A DNA stretch of 64,000 bases from contig NC_014165.1 in NCBI RefSeq assembly GCF_000092645.1, positions 372,001 to 436,000 of the forward strand, given 5' to 3'. Of the stretch, positions 16,137 through 24,936 are shown one piece after another; the stretch's first letter is position 1; the number at the start of each line of letters is the position of its first letter. Source of the DNA: Thermobispora bispora DSM 43833. GTDB taxonomy: Bacteria > Actinomycetota > Actinomycetes > Streptosporangiales > Streptosporangiaceae. The notes beneath the pieces are model-generated. The model did no database searches. It was not told the origin of the DNA and was given only the letters and a program-made list of their open reading frames with translations. Both the position numbers and the translations under genes were made by a program.

Positions 16137-18858
16137 GTGGCCACGACCGCGACGGTGCACGACGTCATCAAAGCCATCCGTGACAGCTCGGACGTGAACC
16201 GCGACCGCGGAACGCTTTTCGAGAAACTGATGCTTCAGTACCTCAGCACCGACCCGCAATGGACCGAGCAGTTCACCCGAGTATGGATGTGGGCCGACTG
16301 GCCAGGGGCCGCTGGGGACAAGCGGGATGTCGGTATCGACCTGGTGGCCCAGGATCGCGAGACCGGCGGCTTCTGCGCTATTCAGTGCAAGTTTTACGAG
16401 CCCGACCACGTCGTACGCAAGGAAGACATCGATTCCTTCTTCACCGCCTCGGGCAAGGGCGGCTTCACGCGGCGTCTGATCATTTCGACGACGGACAAGT
16501 GGAGTGTTCACGCCGAGGACGCGTTGCGGGATCAGCAGATCCCGGTCACCCGTATCGGCCTGGCCGACATCGCCAACAGCCCGGTGGAGTGGCGCTTGGC
16601 CCAGACCATCGAGCAGGTGGAGCCGACGCTGCGGGCGAAGAAGACGCCTCGCAAGCATCAGCGTGAGGCGATCGACGATGTCTTCAAGGGCTTTGCCGAG
16701 CACAGTCGCGGCAAGCTGATCATGGCCTGTGGAACGGGTAAGACGTTCACCGCTTTGAAGATCGCTGAACGGTTGCAGGCCGAGCGCGCCCAGGCAGGGC
16801 ATGGCGAGCGCACCACTGTGTTGTTCCTGGTCCCCTCCATCGCCCTGCTCTCCCAAGCCCTGCGCGAGTGGTCGAATGAGGCCGAGGAGCCGCTGCGTGC
16901 CTTCGCCGTCTGCTCGGATGCGAAGGTCGGCAAGCAGCACGCCGTGGGCGATGACAACGACATGGCCGTCCACGACCTGGCGCTTCCCGCCACCACCGAC
17001 CCGGACCGGTTGCTCGCGCAGATGGCTGGCGTGGAGGCGACCCCCGGGGTTGACCGTTGTGTTCTCCACCTATCAATCCATCGCCACGATCGCGGCGGCG
17101 CAGAGGAAAGGGCTGCCCCGGTTCGATCTGATCATTTGCGACGAGGCGCACCGGACCACCGGCGTCACGCTGGCCGGCCAGGACGAGTCGGCGTTCGTCC
17201 GGGTCCATGACGATGCCTACATCGGCGGGGACCGGCGCCTGTACATGACGGCCACTCCGCGTGTCTACAGCGAGGACAGCAAGAGCGAGGCTAAGAACGC
17301 GGACGCGCTGCTGGCCTCGATGGACGATAGAGCCTGTACGGGCCGGAGTTTCATCGCCTGGGTTTTGGCAAGGCGGTGGAGCAGGGACTACTCACCGACT
17401 ACAAGGTCCTCATCCTCACCGTGGACGAGGGCGTGGTGGCCAAGACCCTTCAGGCGGGCTTCGCTGGCGGCGGATCGGAGCTGAATCTGGACGACGCGGC
17501 GAAGATCATCGGCTGCTGGAACGCACTGGCCAAGCGCACCGGAACCTTCGCGGATGGTTCCGGGTTCGCCCCGGATGAACCGCCTATGAAGCGCGCTGTG
17601 GCCTTCGCCCGCTCTATTGCGGACTCAAAGATGATCACGGCGCGTTTCAACGAGGTGGTCGACGCCTACGACGATGGCGACGAGGACGTACTGCGCTGCG
17701 AGATCGAGCACGTTGACGGCACGTTCAACGCCCTGGAACGTAACAGGCTGCTGGACTGGCTCAGGCAGGATCCCGGCCCGGGCCGTGCCCGCATCCTGTC
17801 CAACGCCCGCTGCCTGTCCGAAGGCGTGGACGTCCCGAGCCTGGACGCCGTGCTCTTCCTCCAACCCCGTAACTCCGTGGTCGATGTCATCCAGGCCGTC
17901 GGCCGGGTGATGCGCCTGGCACCGGGTAAGAACTACGGCTACATCATTCTGCCCGTCGCCGTGCCCGCCGGGATGCCGCCGGAGAAGGCCCTGGCCGTTC
18001 AAGGTCGTCTGGCAGGTCCTTCAGGCGCTGCGCTCCCATGACGACCGCTTCAACGCGATCATCAACCAGATCGAGCTGAACAAGAAGCGGCCCGACAACA
18101 AGATCGGGATCGGCAGCATCGGCCCGCGTGATGAGTCGGTGGTCGGCAAGGACGGCTCCAGCACCGCCGACAGTGCTGGGAAGACCAAGGAGAAGGACGC
18201 CCAGGCCGCCCGGCACATCCAACAGGCGCTGTTCTCCATCGACGACTGGCGGGATGCGATCTATGCGCGCATCGTTGAAAAGGTCGGTGAGCGGCACTAC
18301 TGGGAGGACTGGGCGAAGGACATCGCCCAGATCGCCAACAGGCACGTCACCCGCATCAAGGCCGCGTTGGCCATCCCCGAGAAGAAGGCCGTCTTCGAGG
18401 AGTTCCTTGGTGAACTGCGGGCGAATTTAAACCCCGGCATCGACGAGGACGACGCCGTTGACATGCTCGCCCAGCACATCGTCACCAAGCCCGTCTTCGA
18501 TGCGCTGTTCAAGGACTACGACTTCGCTGCCCACAACCCGGTCTCCAAGGCCATGCAGCGGATGCTCGACATCCTCGACGACCAGGGCTTGGACGCCGAG
18601 ACCAAGACCCTGGCGGACTTCTACCACTCGGTGCGGGTCCGCGCCGAAGGCATCGACAACCACGAAGGCCGGCAGCGCGTCATCGTCGAGCTGTACGACA
18701 AGTTTTTCAGAACCGCCCTGCCCAAGACCGCTGATGCGCTCGGCATCGTCTACACCCCCGTCGAGGTGGTCGACTTCATCATCCGCTCCGCCGAACAGGC
18801 CCTCGCCAAGCACCTGGGGCGCTCCCTGACCGATGAAGGCGTCCACATCTGGCGGTGA
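16137..18858 (+). pseudogene. Decayed type ISP-like restriction-modification gene
   Basis: N-terminal half of a large single-chain restriction enzyme, broken by three frame changes. The Mrr-like nuclease motif DVGIDLVAQD...CAIQCKFY is near residues 63-85, Walker A MACGTGKTFTAL near 200 and the helicase motif DEAHRTTG near 17,139. Frame shifts lie near the C5G4 run at 17,041-17,049, near 17,327-17,336 (one base lost in LASMDD...YGPEFH), and near 17,996 (codons also missing). It continues through the coupler to GRSLTDEGVHIW, where the family goes on to the N6-adenine methylase motif; here a stop follows at 18,858. The methylase and target-recognition parts are lost, so it should be inactive. 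Confidence 0.85.
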
Positions 18859-19688
18859 GCCTGCGACCGCGGCTTGCGCAGTAGTCCGAAGTGAGCGGCT
18901 CGTCCGTGTCCAGATCGGCTCTCGGGTGAGTCTGGCTATGAATACGCCCCGATGCGCTGACCTGGCTCCGCTCTGTCTTCGCCTTGCGCTTGCTATACGC
19001 CCAGCTCAAGGGGCCCGCCGTCGGCGGAGTGTCCGTGACGGCGTTCACGTGCGGTTCGACGGTGTGCGTGAAAATTTCCGTATTCCCGATTCCTGGTCCC
19101 ATCGCAAGGATGATGGACAGCCGGGGTTCTGCCGGTATTTCGTTTTCCCCGACCCTTGGTTGCGCTGCGGAAACATTGTTCCGTACTCGTCGGTACCGTC
19201 TCCTCAAACCGGTGAGACAGATCGGTGCAGGTCGCTCGGCCCCGTGTCCGGCAGTCGCTCCGGCGACTCGAGCACCCATACGAGACCGGCCCCGCCGCGC
19301 AGCGAAGTGAGCCGTGATCGGCCGCGTGTCTAGGTGGCCTGGTACGGCGCGGTCGAGGGTCGGCGCGGATGGAACCGACGAAACGCCGACGACCGTGGAT
19401 GACTCCCGCCAATCGAGGAGAAATGCATCGGCAGCGGCGTGTGTGCGCGAATCTCTCCGAGCCGGTCGAGGCCAGGCGGCCGTCGTGTGACCGGGCTTAC
19501 GGCTGAAACCGATGGTTCTCCAACGATTCACGGCGGCTCTACGAATATGAAAAACCGCATCCATTGACGTTTGCGGTGCCGGTGAACGGAAAGCAGCCTC
19601 CCGGAAGAATGGCCCGCTGGGCGTTCCTTGGTTCATCGCATCAGGAAATGCCGTGATTCTGGGCAGTGGTACGTTTGCGGGAGAGGAA
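18859..19688. other. Gene-free accessory segment
   Basis: About 830 bp after the truncated restriction gene. A 334-codon minus-strand frame (18,779-19,783) spans it but has no family resemblance and overlaps real genes. The stretch near 19,060-19,180 is lower in GC. It may be a remnant of the missing 3' half after rearrangement, but nothing recognisable remains. Confidence 0.45.
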
Positions 19689-21137
19689 ATGCCTAAATGT
19701 CCAAAAATCGTCGGGTTGCTGATGCTCGGCACCGCGCTGTCCAGCGGGACCATGCCTGTGGGCACTCCCGCCGCCGCGTCCACCGGCGGCGCAGCCGTGA
19801 CCGGACTTGGCTCCGCTCACCGGGCCGCGCGCGCGGGCGGGCACGACGACCCACGTGACGGGCAATGGCAGTCAGTGCGCGCGCGTGAGCGTCAGCAGCA
19901 GAACCTGCTCCGCGACGTCACGCTGGCGCTCACGCCGATGCAGCAGAGCGAGACGGACTCGCGGGCCTTGCCGTACAACCGGCAGAAGACGGACGCGATG
20001 ACCGAGTCTTACAGCGATCAAAGGGGCCTGTCGGATATCACGTCGCGCGCCTCCGGCGATCAGAAGAACTCGCCGGACACGAACCCGCCCGTCACGGCAT
20101 GGGCGCCATCAGACAATGCCGCCGGTGCGGCGATGCTGGCGTATCTGCGGGATCTGGCCGCGCGAAACAGGTTCACCGGCTCGGCGCTGGTCGTACGGCG
20201 CGGGCGGGTGCTGGCGCGCTTCGCCGCGGGCTGGGCAGACGAGGAGAAGCGCATCCCCAACCGGCCGGACACGGTCTACCGGGTGATGTCGATCACCAAG
20301 CAGTTCACCTCGATGCTCGTGCTGAAACTGCGCGACCGCGGACTGCTCGAGCTGGATGACCCGATCTGCCCGTATCTCGTTCCGAAGTACCTCAAGACCT
20401 GCCCGGCCGCGTGGCGTCCCATCACGATCCGCATGACGCTCACCCACACCTCGGGCATCCCCAACATCGAGACGCTGCCCGGTTACCTCGCCAATGTCAC
20501 GCGGCCGACCACGGTCCGGAAGCTCATCCGGCAGTTCGTGAACCTGCCGCTGGACTTCAAGCCCGGCACGAGTTGGAAGTACACCAACTCCGGCTACGTC
20601 CTGGCAGGCGCGATCATCCAGGCGGTGACGCACAAGCCGTACGGCGTCGTACTGCGCAAGCTGATCACCAAGCCGCTGAAGCTCCGGCACACCGGTTACA
20701 GCAGGACATATCCACCCCGCGGGTACGCGAAGGGCTACGTCAAGCCCGGGTCACCTGCCCCGCTGCTCAACGGCTCCGAGCTGTTCTCCGCGACCGGCCT
20801 CTACACGACCGTGGACGACATCGTCCGCTGGGACCGGGCGTTCGGCTCGTACACGGTCGCGCCGCCCGCCACGGTCAAGCAGGCGTTCACCCCGCAGGCG
20901 AAGTGCCCTCCCAACGGGTGCCTCAACCTGCCGTCGAGCGCGTACGCCTTCGGCTGGCTGGTCGACCGGCTGCAGGGACACCGGCTCCGGTATCACCCGG
21001 GTCTCTTCATGGGCTACACGGCGATGAACATGTACCTGCCCGACGACGACATCCAGGTCGTCGTGCTCAGCAACGTGCAGGACACCGATACCGCCGGGAT
21101 CGCCCGCCACCTCGCCACGCTCGCTCTCGACCTCTGA
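19689..21137 (+). CDS. Secreted serine hydrolase of the beta-lactamase (class C-like) family
   Basis: About 482 residues from ATG 19,689 (GGGAGAGG just upstream; GTG 19,653 is an alternative). A signal peptide MPKCPKIVGLLMLGTALSSG ends near AAAS, then a 110-residue hydrophilic linker region precedes the catalytic domain. SITK near residue 201 supplies the S-x-x-K nucleophile, YTN (YTNSGYVLAG) the second motif, and HPG (YHPGLFMGY) replaces the usual K/H-T-G. DD-peptidase or esterase activity is as likely as beta-lactamase activity. The long linker is unusual. It lies alone between the restriction relic and the ars cluster. Confidence 0.85.
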   Translation: MPKCPKIVGLLMLGTALSSGTMPVGTPAAASTGGAAVTGLGSAHRAARAGGHDDPRDGQWQSVRARERQQQNLLRDVTLALTPMQQSETDSRALPYNRQKTDAMTESYSDQRGLSDITSRASGDQKNSPDTNPPVTAWAPSDNAAGAAMLAYLRDLAARNRFTGSALVVRRGRVLARFAAGWADEEKRIPNRPDTVYRVMSITKQFTSMLVLKLRDRGLLELDDPICPYLVPKYLKTCPAAWRPITIRMTLTHTSGIPNIETLPGYLANVTRPTTVRKLIRQFVNLPLDFKPGTSWKYTNSGYVLAGAIIQAVTHKPYGVVLRKLITKPLKLRHTGYSRTYPPRGYAKGYVKPGSPAPLLNGSELFSATGLYTTVDDIVRWDRAFGSYTVAPPATVKQAFTPQAKCPPNGCLNLPSSAYAFGWLVDRLQGHRLRYHPGLFMGYTAMNMYLPDDDIQVVVLSNVQDTDTAGIARHLATLALDL

Positions 21138-21267
21138 CGCACTGGCCGCCCGCGCCCACGGTCTGGCCCACCCCAGACGAGGCGGTCGGTGTGCGGCCCG
21201 CGCATGCGCCGGCCACCGCACCTCCGGAGGCAGGCCTGCCGGACCTGGTCTTGGCTGGAGAGACGGG

Positions 21268-21801
21268 TCACAGACCGGTGACGGTGCTCCGGCGTTCGAG
21301 GAGGATGACATCGCGCCAGCGGCCGTGGTGGCGGCCGATGCGGTGGCGGGTGCCGACCACGCGGAAGCCGGCCTTCTCATGCAGGCGCAGGCTGGCGGTG
21401 TTCTCCGGGAAGACGCCCGCCTGGATGGTCCAGATGCCCTCGGCCTCGGTGGACCGGATCAAGGCGTTCAGGAGCGCCAGTCCGATTCCGCGGCCGCCAT
21501 GGTCGGGGTGGACGTACACGGAGTCCTCGACCACTCCGGCGTAGACGCATCGATCGGAGACCGCGCTGGCGGCGACCCAGCCGACGACCTGCCCGCTGGC
21601 GGTGTCGGCGGCGACGTACCGGTGGCGCGGCAGTTTCGCGGCGTCGAACGCCTCCCAGGTCGGTGCCGTGGTCTCGAAGCCGGCGTTCCCTCCGTCGAGA
21701 CCCGCCTGGTAGATGGCGAGGACCTGCGCCGCGTCGGTCTCCCGCATGGGGCGGATCAGGATCCCGGACGGGGCGCCGGGCTCGTCTGAACTGTCGGACA
21801 T
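21268..21801 (-). CDS. GNAT acetyltransferase, phosphinothricin/arsinothricin type
   Basis: 177 residues from ATG 21,801 (AGGAG 6 bases upstream). Acetyl-CoA-dependent N-acetyltransferase: RPMRETDAAQVLAIYQAG at the N-terminus, VVEDSVYVHPDHGGRGIG with the Q/R-x-x-G-x-G-type CoA loop, and GFRVVGTRHRIGRHHGRWRDV, a block shared by PAT/Bar and ArsN1 enzymes. It sits directly downstream of an ArsR repressor on the same strand, next to an ArsI/CadI gene, which favours an arsinothricin-detoxifying ArsN role (inference). Confidence 0.87.
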   Translation of the reverse strand: MSDSSDEPGAPSGILIRPMRETDAAQVLAIYQAGLDGGNAGFETTAPTWEAFDAAKLPRHRYVAADTASGQVVGWVAASAVSDRCVYAGVVEDSVYVHPDHGGRGIGLALLNALIRSTEAEGIWTIQAGVFPENTASLRLHEKAGFRVVGTRHRIGRHHGRWRDVILLERRSTVTGL

Positions 21802-21842
21802 GTGGGCTCCTGGATGAGGATTGGGATTGCTCGCCTCCATGG

Positions 21843-22226
21843 TCACGCGGTGCGGGCGGGTGCCGCCGGGCTGAGCAGGGACGCCATGCGGGCCAGCACC
21901 TCGGGCTTGATCCAGTAGAACACCCAGGTGCCCCGGCGCTCGGAGTCGATCAGGCCCGCCTGCTTGAGGACCCTCAGGTGATGGCTGATCGTCGGCGGAG
22001 TCAGATCGAACGCCGCTGTCAGGTCGCACACGCAGGTCTCGCCGGCCTCATGGCAGGCGATCAGGGACAGCAGGCGCAGCCGTACGGGGTCGGCGAGCGC
22101 CTTGAACAGCGGGGCCAGTTCGGCGGCCTCGCTCTCGGACAGCGGCTTGCACGCCAGTGGCGTGCAGCACGCCGTGGTGGGCGTGTCACCGTATGCGTCG
22201 GTGGCCGACAATGCTTGATTCGACAT
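21843..22226 (-). CDS. ArsR-family metalloid/metal-sensing repressor
   Basis: 127 residues from ATG 22,226. Winged helix FKALADPVRLRLLSLI...TPPTISHHLRVLKQAGLI, with the sensor motif ETCVCDL of the ArsR type at the start of the recognition region. Extra cysteines in the N-terminal tail (ACCTPLACKPL) might take part in metal binding. Divergent from the ArsI/CadI gene across 118 bp containing a 12-bp palindrome, and followed by the GNAT gene 41 bp downstream. Confidence 0.92.
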   Translation of the reverse strand: MSNQALSATDAYGDTPTTACCTPLACKPLSESEAAELAPLFKALADPVRLRLLSLIACHEAGETCVCDLTAAFDLTPPTISHHLRVLKQAGLIDSERRGTWVFYWIKPEVLARMASLLSPAAPARTA

Positions 22227-22235
22227 GTTTCTAAT

Positions 22236-22254
22236 TTGACATCTGTCTAGACAG
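22236..22254. promoter_or_regulatory. Promoter element with perfect palindrome, ArsR operator candidate
   Basis: TTGACA (22,236-22,241) is followed immediately by the perfect palindrome CTGTCTAGACAG at 22,243-22,254. It sits between the divergent arsR and arsI/cadI genes, 10-28 bp ahead of the arsR ATG, so repressor binding would block both directions. Confidence 0.6.
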
Positions 22255-22344
22255 GGGCGCAAACTCCGGGTAGCCATTGATTAGAAGTTCATCGAAGCAG
22301 GCGGGTGGTTCGGTCCCGTCGCTTCACGGCCAAGGAGGACACCC

Positions 22345-22782
22345 GTGCCCCGTGTGCAACTCGCGCTGCGCGTCCCCGACCTCGAAGGCTCGATCGAGTT
22401 CTACTCGAAGCTGTTCGGCGTCGAGCCCGCCAAGCGGCGGCCCGGATACGTCAACTTCGCCATCGCCGAGCCGCCGCTGAAGCTCGTTCTGATCCAGGGC
22501 GAGGAGGGTGAGCCGACGCGGATGGACCACCTCGGCGTCGAGGTCGAGGATGTCGCCCAGGTCACCGCCGCGACCGAGCGGCTGAAGGCGGCCGGCCTGG
22601 CCACCCTCGAGGAGAAGGACGTCGCCTGCTGCTACGCCGTCCAGGACAAGGTGTGGGTCCGCGGGCCCGGGAACGAGCCCTGGGAGGTCTACGTGGTCAA
22701 GGCCGACGCCGACACCCTGACCAAGCAGGGCGGCTCCGCCTGCTGTGCTGGCGACGCCGGGCAGGAGACGGTGAGCGGGTAG
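22345..22782 (+). CDS. arsI: ArsI/CadI-family dioxygenase
   Basis: 145-residue vicinal-oxygen-chelate protein. ArsI enzymes cleave the C-As bond of trivalent organoarsenicals using Fe(II); CadI is the actinobacterial name for a close relative induced by cadmium. RVQLALRVPDLEGSIEFYSKLFG starts the first beta-alpha-beta unit, MDHLGVEVED gives a metal-ligand His, and KDVACCYAVQDKVWV contains the vicinal Cys pair typical of ArsI, ending with EPWEVYVVKADADTL. A C-terminal SACCAG adds another Cys pair. GTG start with AGGAGG 7 bases upstream. Confidence 0.85.
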   Translation: MPRVQLALRVPDLEGSIEFYSKLFGVEPAKRRPGYVNFAIAEPPLKLVLIQGEEGEPTRMDHLGVEVEDVAQVTAATERLKAAGLATLEEKDVACCYAVQDKVWVRGPGNEPWEVYVVKADADTLTKQGGSACCAGDAGQETVSG

Positions 22783-22865
22783 GCCTTGTCGCCAGGCGGG
22801 ACGACGCATGCCCGGTGATCACCATCGGCTGGTCGCCGGGCGTGCCGCATTCGGCGATGAAGTCA

Positions 22866-22884
22866 GTGCCGCATTCTGCGGCAC
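22866..22884. terminator. Short hairpin between convergent arsI and cadD
   Basis: GTGCCGC-ATTCT-GCGGCAC, a 7-bp perfect stem in the 160-bp convergent gap; a partial copy (GTGCCGCATTCGGCG) lies 25 bp earlier. No T-tract. Confidence 0.5.
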
Positions 22885-22944
22885 CCGGAACCGTGCCCGT
22901 GGCGGAGCCATCCGGCCGGTCGAGGTCAGACAGGTCGGCAGGCG

Positions 22945-23580
22945 TCAGACCGGCTCGAGCAGGTGTCTGACCAAGTCGGCCAGCAGGCTGATCACGCCGG
23001 ATTCGAGCACGATCACCAGGCCGATGGCGATGAACACCAAGGGCACGAGCCAGCGTCCGTACCGCTCCACGAACTCGATGATCTTCTTGTGCGAGCCGAG
23101 CCATGATCCGATCAGGCACCACACGGCGACCAGGACCGCGAAGACCGCGATGGTGATCAGCGACGCGCTCACGCCGATGGTGCGGAACACCGGCGTATAG
23201 ACCGAGATGTTGTCCGCGCCGTTGGCGACGGTGATGCTCGCCACCGAGAGGAGCCCGGAGGCGACGGCCGGTGGCGATCCGTCGGCGGGATCCTTGGCGC
23301 GTACGGCTTCGATCAGGCCTCGCACCCCCATGGCGAGTGGCAGCGAACCGACCAGGCCCACCCATGGGTCGGGGAGGATGGCCAGGCCGAGCGCGGCGAT
23401 CACGGAGACCACGACCGTCACCGCGATGCCGGTGTACTGGCCGGCGATGATCTGCCAGGGGCGAGGCAGCCCGTGGGCGCGGGCCGACAGGAACAGCACG
23501 GTCAGGATGACGATGTCGTCGACGTTCGTGCCCGCGAAGACGGCACCCGCGGTGCCGACCGTGCCGAGGATGCCGTCCAC
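22945..23580 (-). CDS. cadD: CadD-family cadmium resistance transporter
   Basis: 211-residue membrane protein of the LysE-like CadD family. It opens FAGTNVDDIVILTVLF, containing the conserved N-x-D-D motif, has a second ANGADNISVYTPVF repeat, and six hydrophobic segments in all. Two inverted halves with acidic motifs are typical. It converges on arsI and presumably exports Cd2+ or a related ion. No convincing SD was identified; the context with arsR and arsI is the main support for a role in metal detoxification. Confidence 0.9.
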   Translation of the reverse strand: MDGILGTVGTAGAVFAGTNVDDIVILTVLFLSARAHGLPRPWQIIAGQYTGIAVTVVVSVIAALGLAILPDPWVGLVGSLPLAMGVRGLIEAVRAKDPADGSPPAVASGLLSVASITVANGADNISVYTPVFRTIGVSASLITIAVFAVLVAVWCLIGSWLGSHKKIIEFVERYGRWLVPLVFIAIGLVIVLESGVISLLADLVRHLLEPV

Positions 23581-23654
23581 GGGCGATCAGCCTAGACGGG
23601 TGCATCCGTCCGCGCGCTGCTCGTTCTGCCGAAGGGTGAGGCGGGCGGCCGACG

Positions 23655-23695
23655 TGGCTGGACCACCTCGGTGCCGAGGCCGAGGATGTCACCGG
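23655..23695 (+). pseudogene. Fragment of an ArsI/CadI gene
   Basis: TGGACCACCTCGGTGCCGAG and the following CGAGGATGTCACC match, with few differences, the arsI segment near 22,523-22,560 encoding MDHLGVEVEDV; here it would read LDHLGAEAEDV. No longer frame surrounds it. A relic of a second arsI copy or a duplication scar at the end of the accessory region. Confidence 0.6.
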
Positions 23696-23739
23696 TCGCT
23701 CGTGGCGGCCGCCGCCGCGCGGCCTCGTTCACCCGCGGG

Positions 23740-23845
23740 TCAGCCGCCCGCTCCGACGAGACGCTCCCGCGCGTACCGCAGCCCGATCAGGCTGCCCGAG
23801 TTCGCGTGCTCGCCGGGCAGCCGCGCCGAGGCGACGCCCTCCAGT
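23740..23845 (-). pseudogene. C-terminal relic of a Nudix hydrolase gene
   Basis: The minus-strand frame ends in NSGSLIGLRYARERLVGAGG, matching the C-terminus NSGSLVGLLYARERLNGARG of the Nudix protein at 15,359, including stop-codon placement. Upstream of it the similarity ends and no Nudix box is found. It shows that a second related Nudix gene once stood here. Confidence 0.7.
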
Positions 23846-24099
23846 ACGGCGCCGCCGGACGCCTTCGGCATGGCACCGCCGTGTGGCGTAAGTACCTCGG
23901 TATGGCACCACCGCCCCGCGGCGTCCTCGCGCATTGCCATCGCGCCACGTGATCTCCCGGTACGGCCCGGCCAGCGCGTCGGCACCGACCCGCCTGCCGG
24001 GCCGCCGCACCGAGGCGATGCTGTACGACCCCGCCGAGCGGGGAATCAACTGCCGGCGGAACCGGCAGATCGGCTCAACCGGCATGAGGGACTCTGATC
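23846..24099. other. Relic-rich gap before the PP2C-like gene
   Basis: Short frames on both strands without family resemblance. Together with the two relics just upstream this marks the right-hand side of the accessory region. No direct repeat of the tRNA-Tyr 3' end was found here. Confidence 0.45.
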
Positions 24100-24936
24100 G
24101 TGCGTGTGACCTTCGCCAGTGAACCCGCCACTCCCGCCCACCCCAACGAGGACTTCGTCGGCGCGACCGCGGACGCCGCGGTCTTACTCGACGGCGCCAG
24201 CGCCCCCGCCGGGGTCACCTCGGGCTGCTCCCACGGGGTGCGGTGGTACTCCCACACCCTCGGCGCTCTCCTGCTCGCCGAGCTGACGGAGAGCACGGAG
24301 CCGTTGCCCGAGATCCTCGCCCGGGGCATCGAGCGCGTGACCTCGCTCCACCAGGACACCTGCGACCTGTCGCGCGGGGACTCCCCGTCGGCCACGGTGG
24401 TGATGCTGCGCCGTACCGGGGACCGGGTGGACTGGCTGGTGCTGTGCGACTCGGTCCTCCTGCTCGACACCGGCGCTGCCGAGCCGACGGTGGTCTGCGA
24501 CGACCGGCTGAACCACCTCCTCAAACCGTCCCGCGACCGGGTGCGCGCGCTCGAACCGGGGACGCCGGAGCACGCCGAGGCGATGCGCGAGCATGTGGCG
24601 CTGGTGAACGAGTGCCGCAACCGGGACGGCGGCTTCTGGGTGGCCTCCACCGATCCGCGCGCCGCCGAGGAGGCGCTCACCGGCTCGGTCCCGGCCGAGA
24701 AGGTCCGCGCGGTGGCGCTGCTCAGCGACGGCGCGTCCCGCCTGGTCGACCGCTTCCACCTCGCCACCTGGCGCGAGGTGGTCGGCATGGTCGACCGGTA
24801 CGGCCCGGCCGAGCTGATCCGCCGGGTGCGGCGGGCCGAGCGGTCCGACCCGGATGGGAAGCGCTGGCCGCGTGGCAAGCCGAGCGATGACGCGTCGGCC
24901 GTCTACTGCACCCACCTGAACGGCCACCGGCCCTGA
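24100..24936 (+). CDS. PP2C-like (PPM family) protein
   Basis: 278 residues resembling a serine/threonine phosphatase of the PPM fold: NEDFVGA near residue 16, LLDGASAP near 29-36, SDGASRL near 209 and DDASAVY near 268, which correspond to the metal-binding Asp motifs. The usual DGHGG is reduced to DGASAP, so catalytic competence is uncertain. GTG at 24,100 follows GAGGGA. It stands alone between relics and the GH115 gene. Confidence 0.82.
   Translation: MRVTFASEPATPAHPNEDFVGATADAAVLLDGASAPAGVTSGCSHGVRWYSHTLGALLLAELTESTEPLPEILARGIERVTSLHQDTCDLSRGDSPSATVVMLRRTGDRVDWLVLCDSVLLLDTGAAEPTVVCDDRLNHLLKPSRDRVRALEPGTPEHAEAMREHVALVNECRNRDGGFWVASTDPRAAEEALTGSVPAEKVRAVALLSDGASRLVDRFHLATWREVVGMVDRYGPAELIRRVRRAERSDPDGKRWPRGKPSDDASAVYCTHLNGHRP

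Noticed and set aside
18779-19783. 334-codon minus-strand frame
   Set aside because: Overlaps the restriction relic and the hydrolase start; the sequence is not protein-like.
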